Shown one piece after another: positions 45,989 through 55,983 of a DNA stretch of 64,000 bases. Each line of letters opens with the position of its first letter. Position 1 is the first letter of the stretch. This DNA comes from Rhizobium skierniewicense (GTDB lineage: Bacteria; Pseudomonadota; Alphaproteobacteria; Rhizobiales; Rhizobiaceae), in assembly GCF_014196515.1 (NCBI RefSeq), contig NZ_JACIDV010000004.1, forward strand, positions 1-64,000, in the 5' to 3' direction. Below the pieces are notes generated by a model. That model saw only the letters and a program-made list of their open reading frames with translations, had not been told where the DNA came from and searched no databases. A program made the position numbers and the translations under genes.

Positions 45989-46597
45989 ATGCTGATCAAG
46001 CAGACCGATTATCATCGCATCTACCGCGTCATCAACAGTTTGCTGATCAACGAGAATGCCGATCCGGCGACGGCTTCGATGTATTTCAGTACCTTCGGCG
46101 CATTCATTCTGGAGCACCATTACAAGATCAAGGCCAAGCCGAAGGGCGGTTTGGCTGCTTATAATCTCGACGGCAAACGCATTCTGTTTGCGGATCATCG
46201 CGACGACGGGCATGTGACCGGAGCAGGCGAGAATTTTCACTGCTGGGTGGAGGCGGACGGCTGGGTCATCGATTTCATGGCTCCTGCTTTTGCGCAGGCG
46301 GCCAAAGAGCTTTCGGTCCCATCGAAAATGTTTCAACGTCCGCTATCGGCTATGGCGCCTTCCGTCAACGATCTGGAAACATCCGGCGATTTTTTCTACA
46401 AGTCGGAGCCCGAAGCTACTGCCCGGCGATTTGCCGACTGGCGCAAGCACGCAATGATCGGTGATCTCGCCTCGATTGCCGCTGGCTGGTTTCGCAAATC
46501 GCCAAAGCACATGCAGGCATCCATTTCCACCATCGACAGCACCGGCAAGAGCAGCGTCATCCCACTTTCGGGCAATGCGCTAACTGGTGCATGGTGA
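45989..46597 (+). CDS. DUF2026 family protein
   Basis: A 202-residue protein that I match to DUF2026, a family without known function. It is free of signal peptide and membrane segments. A central stretch ENFHCWVEADGWVIDFMAP looks like the His/Asp half of a transglutaminase- or papain-like fold (His before W, Asp after W-VID), and a family-wide peptidase-like fold is possible, but the expected nucleophile Cys is not obvious. GGAG lies 6 bases before the ATG. Confidence 0.75.
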   Translation: MLIKQTDYHRIYRVINSLLINENADPATASMYFSTFGAFILEHHYKIKAKPKGGLAAYNLDGKRILFADHRDDGHVTGAGENFHCWVEADGWVIDFMAPAFAQAAKELSVPSKMFQRPLSAMAPSVNDLETSGDFFYKSEPEATARRFADWRKHAMIGDLASIAAGWFRKSPKHMQASISTIDSTGKSSVIPLSGNALTGAW

Positions 46598-46781
46598 GAA
46601 TGGTGTGAAAAAAAGGACGGCCAGCGTAATCTCGCGGCAGCCACCTGACGTCAATCAGCAGCCCGACCCCGCTCTATAGATAGCGGCGGTCGCATCCCGC
46701 TCGCCTTGTGACAGGACAAAGTCTTTTCGTCTAGACGTTTGAATGAAAAAGGCCGCTTTGACATATCTTGAGGCTAGCGGA

Positions 46782-47327
46782 TCAACGATCGAGCAGTTCG
46801 CCCCAACGGTTGTGTAAAGAGCCGGGCGCGTCTGCCACGGGACAGGTTTCTGTGGGCAGCATGATTTTCTTCTCGATTGCACAACTGCAAAGCCCGCAGG
46901 TTTTGCTGTCCTGTGCGAAAATTTGAAAAAGCAGGTGGGGCGATGGTTCTCGCAGGTGAGGGCAAATCTTACAGGCGGCACGTCGCTTTTCCTTGACGTC
47001 GTCGCTGACTTGCGAAAATCCGTGTGCGGCCCAGCGTCCAAGGGCAAGACTGGCCTGTTTCAAAAGTTCTGTCGTGGGTATTGGCGCCCATTTGGGGAGG
47101 CTTGTCTCGGCGACTGAATCGATCAACTCTTGCAAGGCCGTGTGTTCATGTCGGGCCTCAAACAGGCGGTACAGGAACAGCGGATCGACGGAGGCGCGTC
47201 GGGCAACATTTTCCGGTAAAGCTGTTTGGAAGCCGAGCATCTCGCTCAGCTTGAAGGAGAAAGCGCTTTGCGCTTCCTCCTCAGTCTTAGCCTGACTTTT
47301 TTGCGGTGTTTGCAAAATGTCGGTCAT
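46782..47327 (-). CDS. Hypothetical protein with C-terminal cysteine-rich zinc-ribbon-like domain
   Basis: A 181-residue protein of unknown function. The N-terminal 115 residues are helical and variable in character. The C-terminal third carries six cysteines in the pattern CKIC (119, 122), then CGLCSC (144, 147, 149), then TCP (162), followed by RWGELL. The order Cx2C, CGxCxC, K, CP, W is the layout of a small zinc-ribbon-like fold seen in several phage and peptide-modification proteins. I start at the ATG at 47327, with AAAGGCGG upstream; residues before it look non-coding. It is 8 bases downstream of a 97-residue cysteine-containing protein, so the two form an operon. Confidence 0.75.
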   Translation of the reverse strand: MTDILQTPQKSQAKTEEEAQSAFSFKLSEMLGFQTALPENVARRASVDPLFLYRLFEARHEHTALQELIDSVAETSLPKWAPIPTTELLKQASLALGRWAAHGFSQVSDDVKEKRRAACKICPHLREPSPHLLFQIFAQDSKTCGLCSCAIEKKIMLPTETCPVADAPGSLHNRWGELLDR

Positions 47328-47335
47328 GGCCGCCT

Positions 47336-47629
47336 TTATGCTCCAACCATTTCTTTCATGACGGCGTTGTGCTGAGTGTAACACGCCTCGACCGTGCTGG
47401 TGATCGTCGAGTTGATGATCGCGCAAGGAACGACCCAGGGGCTATCAGTGCATTGCAGCTTGCATGTCTGCGCCTGGGGATCGTAGTTCCAGGAAACCGT
47501 AAAGCCGCTTTTCGAAGCACTGCCGGAGTTAGCGGTAATCGTAACGCCGAGCTTGCTGGCAGAATCGACACCGCACTGCCAAATCGCCGGGGTGACGTTG
47601 TTGAAGGTAAGCATTGCACATGCAGACAT
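47336..47629 (-). CDS. Small cysteine-containing hypothetical protein
   Basis: A 97-residue protein that I do not recognise. It has six Cys (4, 19, 56, 60, 69, 83), no signal peptide, and a beta-rich central part: GVTITANSGSASKSGFTVSW, NYDPQAQTCKLQC and SPWVVPCAIINSTITSTVEAC. It may be a single compact domain. The start at 47629 has a strong AGGAG 7 bases upstream, better than most genes here, suggesting high expression. It is the first gene of a two-gene operon with the zinc-ribbon-like protein, behind an AT-rich promoter region at 47657-47776. A substrate/partner or peptide-product role is possible but unproven. Confidence 0.75.
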   Translation of the reverse strand: MSACAMLTFNNVTPAIWQCGVDSASKLGVTITANSGSASKSGFTVSWNYDPQAQTCKLQCTDSPWVVPCAIINSTITSTVEACYTQHNAVMKEMVGA

Positions 47630-47776
47630 TTTTTTCTCCTCATCGTTTGGTCGCAATCAATTTGCCTAAGCAACCTAGAAGAGTTTTTATCATTCTTCAA
47701 TCTTTAAGTTGTATATAAACTAATATGTTACTTTTAAGTGCAGTGCTTGGTGGCCGTCGGTGCTTTGATCAGTACC

Positions 47777-48826
47777 TCAAGCCGTCGAGGTCGCGTAGAA
47801 ATTCTGCGGCCCGTTGTTGGCTGCCGAGGTTACGTTGTCGAGGAACTGCCGCGAGGCTTTTTCCCAGGAGTAGGTGTTGGAGAGCGCCCGAGCCGCTTCC
47901 GGTGAGCAGTCGAGAGCGCGGAGGCAGGCTTGGCGTAGATCGGTGTTGAGGGCGCTGGCGTTGGGGTGATCGCCGAGGATGTCGATGGGGCCCATGACAG
48001 GGAAGGCTGCCACAGGCACGCCGCTTGCCAGCGCTTCGAGTATGGTGTTGCCGAAGGTGTCGGTCTTGGACGGGAAAACGAAGACGTCTGCTTCGGCATA
48101 AGCACGTGCGAGGTCTTCGCCGGTTTTGACGCCGGTGAAGAGAACATTGGGATATTTGTTCTGCAACTCGGCGCGCGCGGGGCCATCGCCCACCACAATT
48201 TTTGAGCCCGGCAAATCAAGGTCGAGGAATTCCGGAAGGTTCTTCTCGACCGCCACGCGGCCGACAGTCATGAAGATCGGGCGTGGCAGATCGAAAGGAC
48301 GCTCGGTTTTTTCGCGTGGGTGGAACAGTCGCGAATCGATGCCACGGCTCCAGCGTTTGAGGTTCTTGACGCCGCGCGTGTCGAGTTCCTTCTGAAGGCT
48401 GGGCGTTGCGACCATGCAGGTGCTACCGCCATTGTGGAACCATCGCACAAAAGCGTAGAGCCAGCTTTCGGGGATGGGAAAGCGGGCAGCGACATATTCT
48501 GGAAAGCGCGTATGGTAGCTGGTGGAAAAGCGCATACCATGCTTGATGCACCAGCGCCGCGCCATGAAGCCAAGCGGTCCTTCGGTTGCGATATGCACGT
48601 ACGATGGCTGACCTTTTTCGATTTCGCGCGACACGCGGCGGTAACCGGCAACGGACAAGCGGATTTCCGGGTAGGTCGGGCAGGGCACCGAATGAAAGCT
48701 CTGTGGCGTGACCATGCAGACTACGACACCGATGCGTTCCAGTTCTGCATTGGTGTTTTCGATGGAGCGAACGACGCCGTTGACCTGGGGATGCCATGCA
48801 TCCGTGACAATGGTTATTCTGGTCAT
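47777..48826 (-). CDS. GT4 family glycosyltransferase
   Basis: A 349-residue GT-B glycosyltransferase. The N-terminal domain opens with TIVTDAWHPQVNGVVRSIEN; the donor-binding domain has FMTVGRVAVEKNLPEFLDL, GDGPARAEL and the ADVFVFPSKTDTFGNTILEA motif with its conserved ExxxxxxxE Glu residues. The pattern is that of mannosyl- or glucosyltransferases acting on lipids (PimB-like). The acceptor is unknown. GGAGGT lies 10 bases before the ATG. It is on the same strand as kdgK, 82 bases downstream. Confidence 0.9.
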   Translation of the reverse strand: MTRITIVTDAWHPQVNGVVRSIENTNAELERIGVVVCMVTPQSFHSVPCPTYPEIRLSVAGYRRVSREIEKGQPSYVHIATEGPLGFMARRWCIKHGMRFSTSYHTRFPEYVAARFPIPESWLYAFVRWFHNGGSTCMVATPSLQKELDTRGVKNLKRWSRGIDSRLFHPREKTERPFDLPRPIFMTVGRVAVEKNLPEFLDLDLPGSKIVVGDGPARAELQNKYPNVLFTGVKTGEDLARAYAEADVFVFPSKTDTFGNTILEALASGVPVAAFPVMGPIDILGDHPNASALNTDLRQACLRALDCSPEAARALSNTYSWEKASRQFLDNVTSAANNGPQNFYATSTA

Positions 48827-48908
48827 GCCTGGCCGACCTCCGCGCTTGCGAATCCCGGTGGCTTTCCGGGTCTTCGGCTATATGCGGCAGGCGTGTTACA
48901 GCATCATG

Positions 48909-49826
48909 TCAACGCTTGGGCAGCAGATCATGATCGATGAGTGCACCGTGGTGGCCAATCACCGTCGCCGCTGCCTTGGCCGCAAAAATAGCAGCATCCT
49001 GCGGCGTGCTGCCGCCGAGCCATTTTGCCAGGAACGCACCGTTGAAACTATCGCCTGCGCTGGTCGTATCAACGACATCGGCTGCCTGGACGGCAGGTGC
49101 ATGACTTTGTTGCCCGTCAAAGTCCAGCGTCGCACCCTTGGCGCCATCTTTGACGACGATGTTGGCCACGCCGAGATCTCGATAGCGCTTGATGGTCGCG
49201 GCAACGTCGGCATCTCCAAAGTTGCCCGCCTCGTCGTCAAAGCTTGGCATTATCATCGTTGCCGCTCGCGCGCCGTCCGTGATGGTCTTCAGCATCATCT
49301 GCTTGTCGTTCCAAAGGCGTGGGCGAATATTGGGATCGAACACCACCTGTTTGCCGAAGGCCTTGGCACGACGCAATTCCGCCAGAAATGTATCGACGGC
49401 CAAGGGTGTTGCCAAAATGGCAAGCGTTATGCCGGAGAAGTAGATGAGGTCGGATGCCTCGATCGTACCGCGGAGATGGTCGGCATCGGTTGCCAATTGG
49501 CGGGCTGCAGCCGTGCTGCGCCAGTAGCTGAACGTGCGCTCGCCGTTTTTGAGATTGATGAGGTAAAGTCCCGGCGTACCGCCCTTGATCCGGGTTACAT
49601 TGCCGGTTGCGATGTCTGCCCCGCCAATGAAATCCAGCATTTCCTGCGAAAGCGGATCATCACCCAGCGCGGTAAAGTATTCGACGGTCCATTCGGCAGG
49701 CAGGCAGGCACGGGCGTACCAGGCGGTATTGAGCGTGTCTCCGGCGAACCCTTTTCGCAGCAGGCCGTCTCCCGCCTGCGAAAGTTCCACCATGCATTCC
49801 CCGATAGAAAGAAACCGTCCACCCAC
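48909..49826 (-). CDS. kdgK: 2-dehydro-3-deoxygluconokinase (PfkB family)
   Basis: A 305-residue sugar kinase phosphorylating 2-keto-3-deoxygluconate for the Entner-Doudoroff pathway. It closely follows the E. coli KdgK pattern: SIGECMVELSQAG, KGFAGDTLNTAWYARA, TPGLYLINLKNGERTFSYWR, FDPNIRPRLW and the PfkB signature VDTTSAGDSFNGAFLA with the catalytic Asp. I choose the GTG at 49826 with AGGAG about 10 bases upstream; the frame remains open to 49919, but the added Cys/Pro-rich residues do not look like protein. It is divergent from the alpha-glucosidase gene, suggesting a shared control region of about 160 bases. Confidence 0.88.
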   Translation of the reverse strand: MGGRFLSIGECMVELSQAGDGLLRKGFAGDTLNTAWYARACLPAEWTVEYFTALGDDPLSQEMLDFIGGADIATGNVTRIKGGTPGLYLINLKNGERTFSYWRSTAAARQLATDADHLRGTIEASDLIYFSGITLAILATPLAVDTFLAELRRAKAFGKQVVFDPNIRPRLWNDKQMMLKTITDGARAATMIMPSFDDEAGNFGDADVAATIKRYRDLGVANIVVKDGAKGATLDFDGQQSHAPAVQAADVVDTTSAGDSFNGAFLAKWLGGSTPQDAAIFAAKAAATVIGHHGALIDHDLLPKR

Positions 49827-49987
49827 TGCGCGTAAACTCCTCTTGTGACCCGTCGGAACTACGATGCATGGCGCGGACTGGCAAGGGCAGGTCGGCCCCG
49901 CTGTGATGTTACGCCACACTGCATGATTGACGTTTACGAACGGAGCCGGGCTTTATATGCTTTGGCGAATGAAACTGGAGAATGCCC

Positions 49988-51655
49988 ATGCCGCACCCCG
50001 ATGCCGCCGCCACGACCGCAGCAGATTATGCAGACTGGTGGAGGGGAGCGGTGATTTATCAGGTCTATCCGCGCTCGTTTCAGGATACGACCGGGGATGG
50101 CTATGGTGATCTTTCCGGGGTAACGCAACGCCTGCCTTATATCGCGTCTCTGGGTGTGGATGGCATCTGGCTTTCGCCGTTCTTCACCTCGCCCATGGCA
50201 GATATGGGTTACGACGTCTCCGACTATTGCAATGTTGACCCCATGTTCGGGACACTTGCCGATTTCGATGCCTTGATTGCCGAGGCGCATCGGCTGGAAC
50301 TGAAGGTGATCATCGATCAGGTGATTTCCCACACGTCGGATCAACATCCCTGGTTCAAGGATAGCCGTGCAAGTCGCACGAATTCCAAGGCCGACTGGTA
50401 TGTTTGGGCCAACCCGAAACCGGACGGAACAGCGCCCAACAACTGGCTTTCGGTTTTCGGGGGGCCTGCCTGGGAGTGGGATGGCGTTCGCAAGCAATAC
50501 TACATGCACAACTTCCTCACCTCGCAGCCGGATCTCAATTTCCACAATGCCGAGGTTCAGGACGCGCTTTTAGAAACGGTCAGGTTCTGGCTGGAGCGGG
50601 GCGTAGATGGCTTTCGGCTCGATACGGTGAACTACTATTTCCACGACAAGCTGCTGCGCGATAATCCGCCACATGCCCCTGACAGCGACAGTGCCGGTCT
50701 CGATGCGCCCGATGTGAACCCCTATGGCATGCAAAGCCACATTCACGACAAGACGCAGGTCGAAAACATCGCGTTTCTCCAGCGCTTCAGGGCACTGCTC
50801 AATGAGTATGAGGGGCGCATGACGGTTGGCGAGGTGGGTGATGGCGCCCGTTCGCTCGAAACCGTTGCAGCCTACACATCCAATGATGACAAGCTCAACA
50901 TGTGCTACACCTTCGACCTCCTGGGGCCGGAGTTTACCGCAAAGCACATTCGCGATGCTGTCGATGGTTTCGACAAGGCGGTCACCGATGGCTGGGTATG
51001 CTGGGCGTTCTCCAACCATGATGTCGTGCGTCATCTTACCCGTTTTGCAGAGGGCGTGGAAGAACAGGCGCGGGTTGCCAAGTTGGCCTTCAGTGTTCTG
51101 GCAACGCTGCGCGGTTCCATCTGCCTCTATCAGGGCGAGGAACTGGCGCTGACGGAAGCCGATCTGGCATTCGAGGATCTGCGCGACCCTTACGGGATCC
51201 GCTTCTGGCCTGCCTTCAAGGGCCGCGACGGGTGCCGCACACCAATGGTTTGGGAAACCGGGCAGGCAAGTGCCGGTTTCACCACCGCCGAAAAGCCTTG
51301 GCTACCCGTTCCCTATGCTCATGCGATGCTGGCTGCAGACGGGCAGGAACGAAAGCCGGACTCGGTTCTGAACCATTACCGGGCCGTTCTGAAATTTCGC
51401 GGGCAGCATGCCATGTTGCGTGATGGCGATATGGCATTTCTGGAAACCCAGCAGGACCTGCTTGCCTTCACCCGAACCAAGAACGATCAGTCCTTGCTTT
51501 TCGTCTTCAATCTGACCCGCGAACCCATGGAATATCTTGTTCCGAGTGGTCTGAAAGTCGGTGAAGTCTTGCAAATGCCGGGTTTTGCGCCTCATTTCGA
51601 GGGCGGGGTCGCCAAGCTGGATGCGCTTGATGTCTTTTGCGCGCGTCTGGCGTGA
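49988..51655 (+). CDS. GH13 alpha-glucosidase
   Basis: A 555-residue cytoplasmic glycoside hydrolase of family 13, likely hydrolysing short alpha-glucosides such as maltose, trehalose or sucrose derivatives. The four conserved regions are seen: DQVISHTSDQHPWF, GFRLDTVNYY (nucleophile Asp), TVGEVGD (acid/base Glu) and FSNHDVVR (Asp). The N-terminal WWRGAVIYQVYPRSFQDTTG is typical of the oligo-1,6-glucosidase subgroup. The second ATG at 49988 is better placed than that at 49982, as GGAG is 8 bases before it. No ABC transporter for the sugar lies beside it, unlike the agl operon of rhizobia. Confidence 0.92.
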   Translation: MPHPDAAATTAADYADWWRGAVIYQVYPRSFQDTTGDGYGDLSGVTQRLPYIASLGVDGIWLSPFFTSPMADMGYDVSDYCNVDPMFGTLADFDALIAEAHRLELKVIIDQVISHTSDQHPWFKDSRASRTNSKADWYVWANPKPDGTAPNNWLSVFGGPAWEWDGVRKQYYMHNFLTSQPDLNFHNAEVQDALLETVRFWLERGVDGFRLDTVNYYFHDKLLRDNPPHAPDSDSAGLDAPDVNPYGMQSHIHDKTQVENIAFLQRFRALLNEYEGRMTVGEVGDGARSLETVAAYTSNDDKLNMCYTFDLLGPEFTAKHIRDAVDGFDKAVTDGWVCWAFSNHDVVRHLTRFAEGVEEQARVAKLAFSVLATLRGSICLYQGEELALTEADLAFEDLRDPYGIRFWPAFKGRDGCRTPMVWETGQASAGFTTAEKPWLPVPYAHAMLAADGQERKPDSVLNHYRAVLKFRGQHAMLRDGDMAFLETQQDLLAFTRTKNDQSLLFVFNLTREPMEYLVPSGLKVGEVLQMPGFAPHFEGGVAKLDALDVFCARLA

Positions 51656-51664
51656 TCTGCGGAT

Positions 51665-52612
51665 CTAAAGAATGCCTTTCGTCATCTCAGGATCGAGACT
51701 GAGGATGAAGTGCCATAGGAGGGCTTTGTCGAACTGATTTTCGTGGGACATCATCCAGCTCAAAGCCTGTTGCGAAGACCACCCCTTTTTGTAAGGCCGG
51801 GCTGAGGTCAACGCGTCGAAAACATCGCAGATGGTACTCATACGCACCTCCGGACCGAGTTGTTCGGCGACGAGTTTGTCGGGGTATCCTCTGCCATCCA
51901 GTCTTTCGTGATGGGAGCGGCAGATATCCAGGACGAGACGTGGCAGGTTCACATGGGTTAAGAGCAGATCATAGCCACGTTCGGGGTGCTGTTCGACAAG
52001 TCGTCGTTCAGCAGCGTTCAATGGTCCTTGTTTGTTCAGAATTTCGACGGGTATGGTCAGCTTGCCAATGTCGTGCAAAATTCCGGCCATGCAGAGTAAT
52101 TGGACGGTTTCGCCGTCCATCTGCATGGATCTTCCGAAGTGCAGCAGAAGTGCTGCAACGGCGAGGGAGTGAACGAAGGTCGCGCTATCGCGAAAGCGCA
52201 GGCGGGACATGCCGATATAGAGGGATGGGTTTTCTTCCATCGTGCGCGCCACATCACTGACGAGCGGTGTGAAGGATTCCACCGTAATGGTGCGGCCGTG
52301 GCAGACATCTTCGATAAGGGATTTGGCTTCGGCGGCATGCCCCTGTATTTTTCGCGCGGTTTCCCACTTCTCCAGTTTCGTCGCCGTGGTGATATTTTTG
52401 ACGTTGGGAGAGTACGCTTTGGCGTTATCGCGCCCAAGTGCAGTATTGATAAAAATGCCGGTCACGTTGCTGTTTTGGATGAGCTCGATCTCCTGTCCCG
52501 ATCTGACGGTAAAACGTCTGCCAAGTGTCGGGCTATCCTGCCAGGCACCCTCCACGGCCTCGACAAACATACCAATCTTCAGCTGCGATTTGTCTATTCT
52601 CGTCACGACCAC
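51665..52612 (-). CDS. HD-GYP domain phosphodiesterase
   Basis: A 315-residue protein with an N-terminal DUF3391-type domain (about 1-100) and a C-terminal HD-GYP domain. Metal and catalytic motifs are complete: AGILHDIGKLTIP (HD), EQHPERGYDLL, SHHERLDGRGYP (the HHExxDGxGYP signature) and ISTICDVFDALTS-like MSTICDVFDALTSARPYKKG. Such enzymes hydrolyse cyclic di-GMP and affect motility and biofilm. The start is a GTG at 52612 with GAGG 9 bases upstream. It is convergent with the alpha-glucosidase, with 9 bases between. Confidence 0.93.
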   Translation of the reverse strand: MVVTRIDKSQLKIGMFVEAVEGAWQDSPTLGRRFTVRSGQEIELIQNSNVTGIFINTALGRDNAKAYSPNVKNITTATKLEKWETARKIQGHAAEAKSLIEDVCHGRTITVESFTPLVSDVARTMEENPSLYIGMSRLRFRDSATFVHSLAVAALLLHFGRSMQMDGETVQLLCMAGILHDIGKLTIPVEILNKQGPLNAAERRLVEQHPERGYDLLLTHVNLPRLVLDICRSHHERLDGRGYPDKLVAEQLGPEVRMSTICDVFDALTSARPYKKGWSSQQALSWMMSHENQFDKALLWHFILSLDPEMTKGIL

Positions 52613-52712
52613 GGATTGCCTCGCCAGCGGTACTCCATCCTTGATCCGGTTGTTTATCTTAACTGTCTTAATTTCCGATGAGTATCAATTCTATATTTAA
52701 CGTTATTTCTCG

Positions 52713-54422
52713 TTATTCCCGTTTCGAGCTTATAAGCGCGAAACGATCTACATCAACCATCCCCATGTCTGAGATCTTCAAATGAGGAATGACGGGTAGC
52801 GGAAGGAATGCCACCTGTAAAAACGGTTCCTCCAACGTCGTACCGAGCGCATAGGCGGCCTTACGCAGGTGGTGCAGCGTATCGCGCACCGTCTCATATG
52901 GCTCAAGGCTCATCAAACCGGCGACGGGCAGGGCGATCTCGCCGGTGACTCGGCCATCTTCAACAACCACAAACCCGCCCTTGATCTCGCCAAGCCGGTT
53001 GGCGGCTTGCGCCATGTCGTCTTCGCTGACACCGACAACGCAGATATTGTGGCTGTCATGGCCGACGGTCGAGGCAATCGCGCCCTTCTTCAAACCGAAG
53101 CCTTGGACGAAGCCATTGGCGTGATTGCCGTTCTTGCCATGCCTCTCGATGACGGCGACCTTGATGATATCGTTGTCCAGATCGACGCTGGTCTGATTGC
53201 CATCTGTCGGCAGCGTATAACGACGATGCTCCGTTATGATCTTGCCGGGCATGACGCCGATAACAGGCGTTTCACCTTCGGTGGCGGGAACACCGAAATG
53301 GGAGGCCTGCACAGGGCGTGCTTTGACGCTGTCGAGGCCGACGGCTGCAACCGACTGACGGGTTTCGAAAAGCTCTGCCGTTACGCGGCGACCCGCAGAA
53401 AACACCATGCTGGCCTTGCAGTTCTGCAACGTATCGATCACCACCAGATCGGCCCGCCAGCCCGGAGCAACGAGACCACGATCCCTGAGCCCGAATGCCT
53501 TCGCTGCGGAAATCGACGCGGCGCGGTAGATTGCCAGAGGTTCTACACCACTGGCGATGGCCGATCGGATCATGTAGTCGAGATGGCCTTGTTCCGCGAT
53601 ATCGAGCGGATTGCGGTCGTCTGTGCACAGGGCCAGATAAGGCGACAGGCGTTCGGTGATGATCGGCAACAGAGCATGCAAGTCCTTCGATACGGAGCCT
53701 TCGCGCACCAGAATGTGCACACCCTTGCGGATTTTCTCCAGCGCTTCCTTTGCGGTCGTGCACTCATGCTCTGTACGAATGCCAGCGGAAAGATAGCCAT
53801 TCAGCGCCGTGCCGGACAACAGCGGAGCATGGCCATCGATGTGCTGCCCCTGAAAGGCTTCCAGCTTTTCCATGCAGATGGGATTTTTATGGATAACGCC
53901 TGGGAAGTTCATGAATTCGGCAAGACCGATGACCTTGGGATGGTCTCTAAAGGGCAGGAGCTTTTCGATCGGCAAATCCGCGCCGGAGGTTTCCAAGTGC
54001 GTCGCGGGAACGCAGGAGGACAGCTGGACGCGGATATCCATGATGGTTTCCAGCGCCGAATCCAGAAAGAACTGAATACCCTCCGAGCCCAGAACATTGG
54101 CGATTTCATGCGGGTCGCAGATAACGGTTGTTACGCCGTAGGGCAGGACACAGCGGTCGAATTCATGCGGTGTGACCAGCGAGGATTCGATGTGCAGATG
54201 GGTGTCGATAAAGCCGGGGACGACAATCTTACCGGTGATGTCGATGACTTCTACGCCCTCGTAGGCCTCGCATGTGCCCACGATCGTATCGCCGCAGATC
54301 GCAATGTCGGAGGCGATGAGATCGCCAGTCACGAGATCGTAGAAGCGCCCGCCTTTGAGCACGATATCCGCTTTCTCGCGACCTGTTCCCTGATCGATCT
54401 TCCGTTCGAGTGCCGATGCCAT
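52713..54422 (-). CDS. ade: Adenine deaminase
   Basis: A 569-residue amidohydrolase converting adenine to hypoxanthine, the substrate of XdhAB. It shows [40 protein letters not shown] (metal His), [21 protein letters not shown] and ALCTDDRNP; the C-terminal domain has [17 protein letters not shown], typical of the bacterial Ade family. I start at the ATG at 54422 with GAGGT 6 bases upstream; the upstream extension to 54476 is not supported. It stands apart from the two purine operons. Confidence 0.94.
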   Translation of the reverse strand: MASALERKIDQGTGREKADIVLKGGRFYDLVTGDLIASDIAICGDTIVGTCEAYEGVEVIDITGKIVVPGFIDTHLHIESSLVTPHEFDRCVLPYGVTTVICDPHEIANVLGSEGIQFFLDSALETIMDIRVQLSSCVPATHLETSGADLPIEKLLPFRDHPKVIGLAEFMNFPGVIHKNPICMEKLEAFQGQHIDGHAPLLSGTALNGYLSAGIRTEHECTTAKEALEKIRKGVHILVREGSVSKDLHALLPIITERLSPYLALCTDDRNPLDIAEQGHLDYMIRSAIASGVEPLAIYRAASISAAKAFGLRDRGLVAPGWRADLVVIDTLQNCKASMVFSAGRRVTAELFETRQSVAAVGLDSVKARPVQASHFGVPATEGETPVIGVMPGKIITEHRRYTLPTDGNQTSVDLDNDIIKVAVIERHGKNGNHANGFVQGFGLKKGAIASTVGHDSHNICVVGVSEDDMAQAANRLGEIKGGFVVVEDGRVTGEIALPVAGLMSLEPYETVRDTLHHLRKAAYALGTTLEEPFLQVAFLPLPVIPHLKISDMGMVDVDRFALISSKRE

Positions 54423-54538
54423 GTTTAACCTCGTTGCGATTGTGTTTGTCGGACAGAGTAAGCCAGACGCGACCATGGCTTGTCCAGCTTTGCTGACCTA
54501 AATGATGAGGCGGTATTTGCCGTGATTTGAAAAGAGAA

Positions 54539-54567
54539 AACCGGGCGCGATGGTCCGCACCCGGTTC
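54539..54567. terminator. Terminator after the binding-protein gene
   Basis: AACCGGGCGC and GCACCCGGTT pair (with one bulge) around a short loop just after the stop of the minus-strand binding-protein gene; on that strand the stem is followed by TTTTCTCTTTT. Confidence 0.75.
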
Positions 54568-54589
54568 TGAATGGCAGAGGTTTCGGTGA

Positions 54590-55696
54590 TTATTCGGCAG
54601 AAACGATCTTGCCGTTTTCCCACTTGTAAAGCGCGAATGCCTGCGAGGTCAGGTCGCCGGTCTGGCCATAGGTCAGTTTGCCAATGGCCGTTGCCACGGG
54701 CTCACCAGCCTTGAGAGCCGTTGCGACGGCTTCAGCATCTTCTGCGCTACCGGCCTTCTCGATGCCGGCTTTCAGCACTTCAACGGCTGCATAGGCATTC
54801 AGCGTGAAAGCTTCGGCAGGAACGTTGGCAGCCGTCAGCGCGGCAGCGGCGGCTTTGGAGTCAGCGCTCTTGGTGGCGTCGGCCGCATTGGTGAAGATGG
54901 TGCCTGCCGCAGCGGTACCGCCGATGCTCCAGAATTCCGTGTTTGACAGGCCATCGCCACCGATTACGGTTGCCTTAGCGCCGGAATCCTTCAACTGGCG
55001 AACCAGCAGACCTGCTTCAGGGTGGTAGCCACCGAAGTAAACGACATCAACGTTTTCAGACTTCAGACGTGTGGTAAGAGCGCTCAGATCCTTTTCGCCG
55101 GGTGTGAGTGCATCATAGAAGACTTCGGTCACGCCGCCTTCGTTCAACGTTTTTTTGAAGGAGTCTGCCAGACCCTTGCCGTAGGCGCCTTTGTCGTGGA
55201 TGACGGCTATGCGGCGGTCTTTCAGCTGCGATAGCACGAGCTTGGCGGCAACCTGCGCCTGCTGGTCGTCACGACCGCAGGTGCGCAGTACGTTCCACAA
55301 TTCGCGGTTTGTAAGATCAGGTGCGGTGGCGGTCGGGGTTACCATCAACACGCCGTTTTCGGCGAAAACGTCCGAGGCGGGAATGGCAACGCCAGAGGTA
55401 ACGGGACCGACGACGAAGCGAATGCCTTCTGCAACCAGCTGGTTGGCGGCAGACACGCCTTGCTTGGGCTCGCCACCATCATCGGCCAGTTTCAACACGA
55501 CCTGTTCGCCCAGAATGCCACCGTTTTTGTTGATGACCTCGACGGCGGTCTGAGCGCCTTTCTTGACCTGATCGCCATAGGCTGCGACCGGACCGGTCAG
55601 CGGTGCGATAAGGCCGATCACGATCTCCGCATGAGCCAGTGGTGCGAAAGCTACGGAAGCCGCAAGCGTCAGACCGGATAGAATTTTGAGTGTCAT
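54590..55696 (-). CDS. Branched-chain amino-acid type ABC transporter binding protein
   Basis: A 368-residue periplasmic binding protein of the LivJ/LivK class (type I fold). It has a signal peptide ([20 protein letters not shown], cut after AHA), then [40 protein letters not shown] and [18 protein letters not shown]. Ligands of the class include Leu/Ile/Val, amides and urea-like compounds. No permease or ATPase genes lie beside it, so it must work with a transporter encoded elsewhere. AAGGAGAG precedes the ATG, and a terminator follows, so it is monocistronic. Confidence 0.92.
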   Translation of the reverse strand: MTLKILSGLTLAASVAFAPLAHAEIVIGLIAPLTGPVAAYGDQVKKGAQTAVEVINKNGGILGEQVVLKLADDGGEPKQGVSAANQLVAEGIRFVVGPVTSGVAIPASDVFAENGVLMVTPTATAPDLTNRELWNVLRTCGRDDQQAQVAAKLVLSQLKDRRIAVIHDKGAYGKGLADSFKKTLNEGGVTEVFYDALTPGEKDLSALTTRLKSENVDVVYFGGYHPEAGLLVRQLKDSGAKATVIGGDGLSNTEFWSIGGTAAAGTIFTNAADATKSADSKAAAAALTAANVPAEAFTLNAYAAVEVLKAGIEKAGSAEDAEAVATALKAGEPVATAIGKLTYGQTGDLTSQAFALYKWENGKIVSAE

Positions 55697-55983
55697 TTCG
55701 TCTCTCTCCTTGGATTGGGTCGTATCCCCGATAAGTCGTCGGGGCCGGGGCGTTCATTGCCACGCAAATTGACCCTTCCACCAGACGAGCGGCGCCGTAT
55801 CATCTTTGATTTACAACATCCTAATGTGGTTCATACTCGCCAGAACTGATTTCGCAAGCCATGTTTGATCTAAAGGTGGTGCTGTCGCGTAAATCATCTG
55901 TGAAGACTTTCACCGGCGGTCGATGTCATGAGACGGGAAGGCCGCTAAGCAGCCGGATCTGTGCGAGAGAGGATGGTGCCGTC

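Noticed and set aside
52869-54428. 519-codon frame on the plus strand opposite adenine deaminase
   Set aside because: Antisense shadow of a well-supported enzyme gene with no motif of its own.
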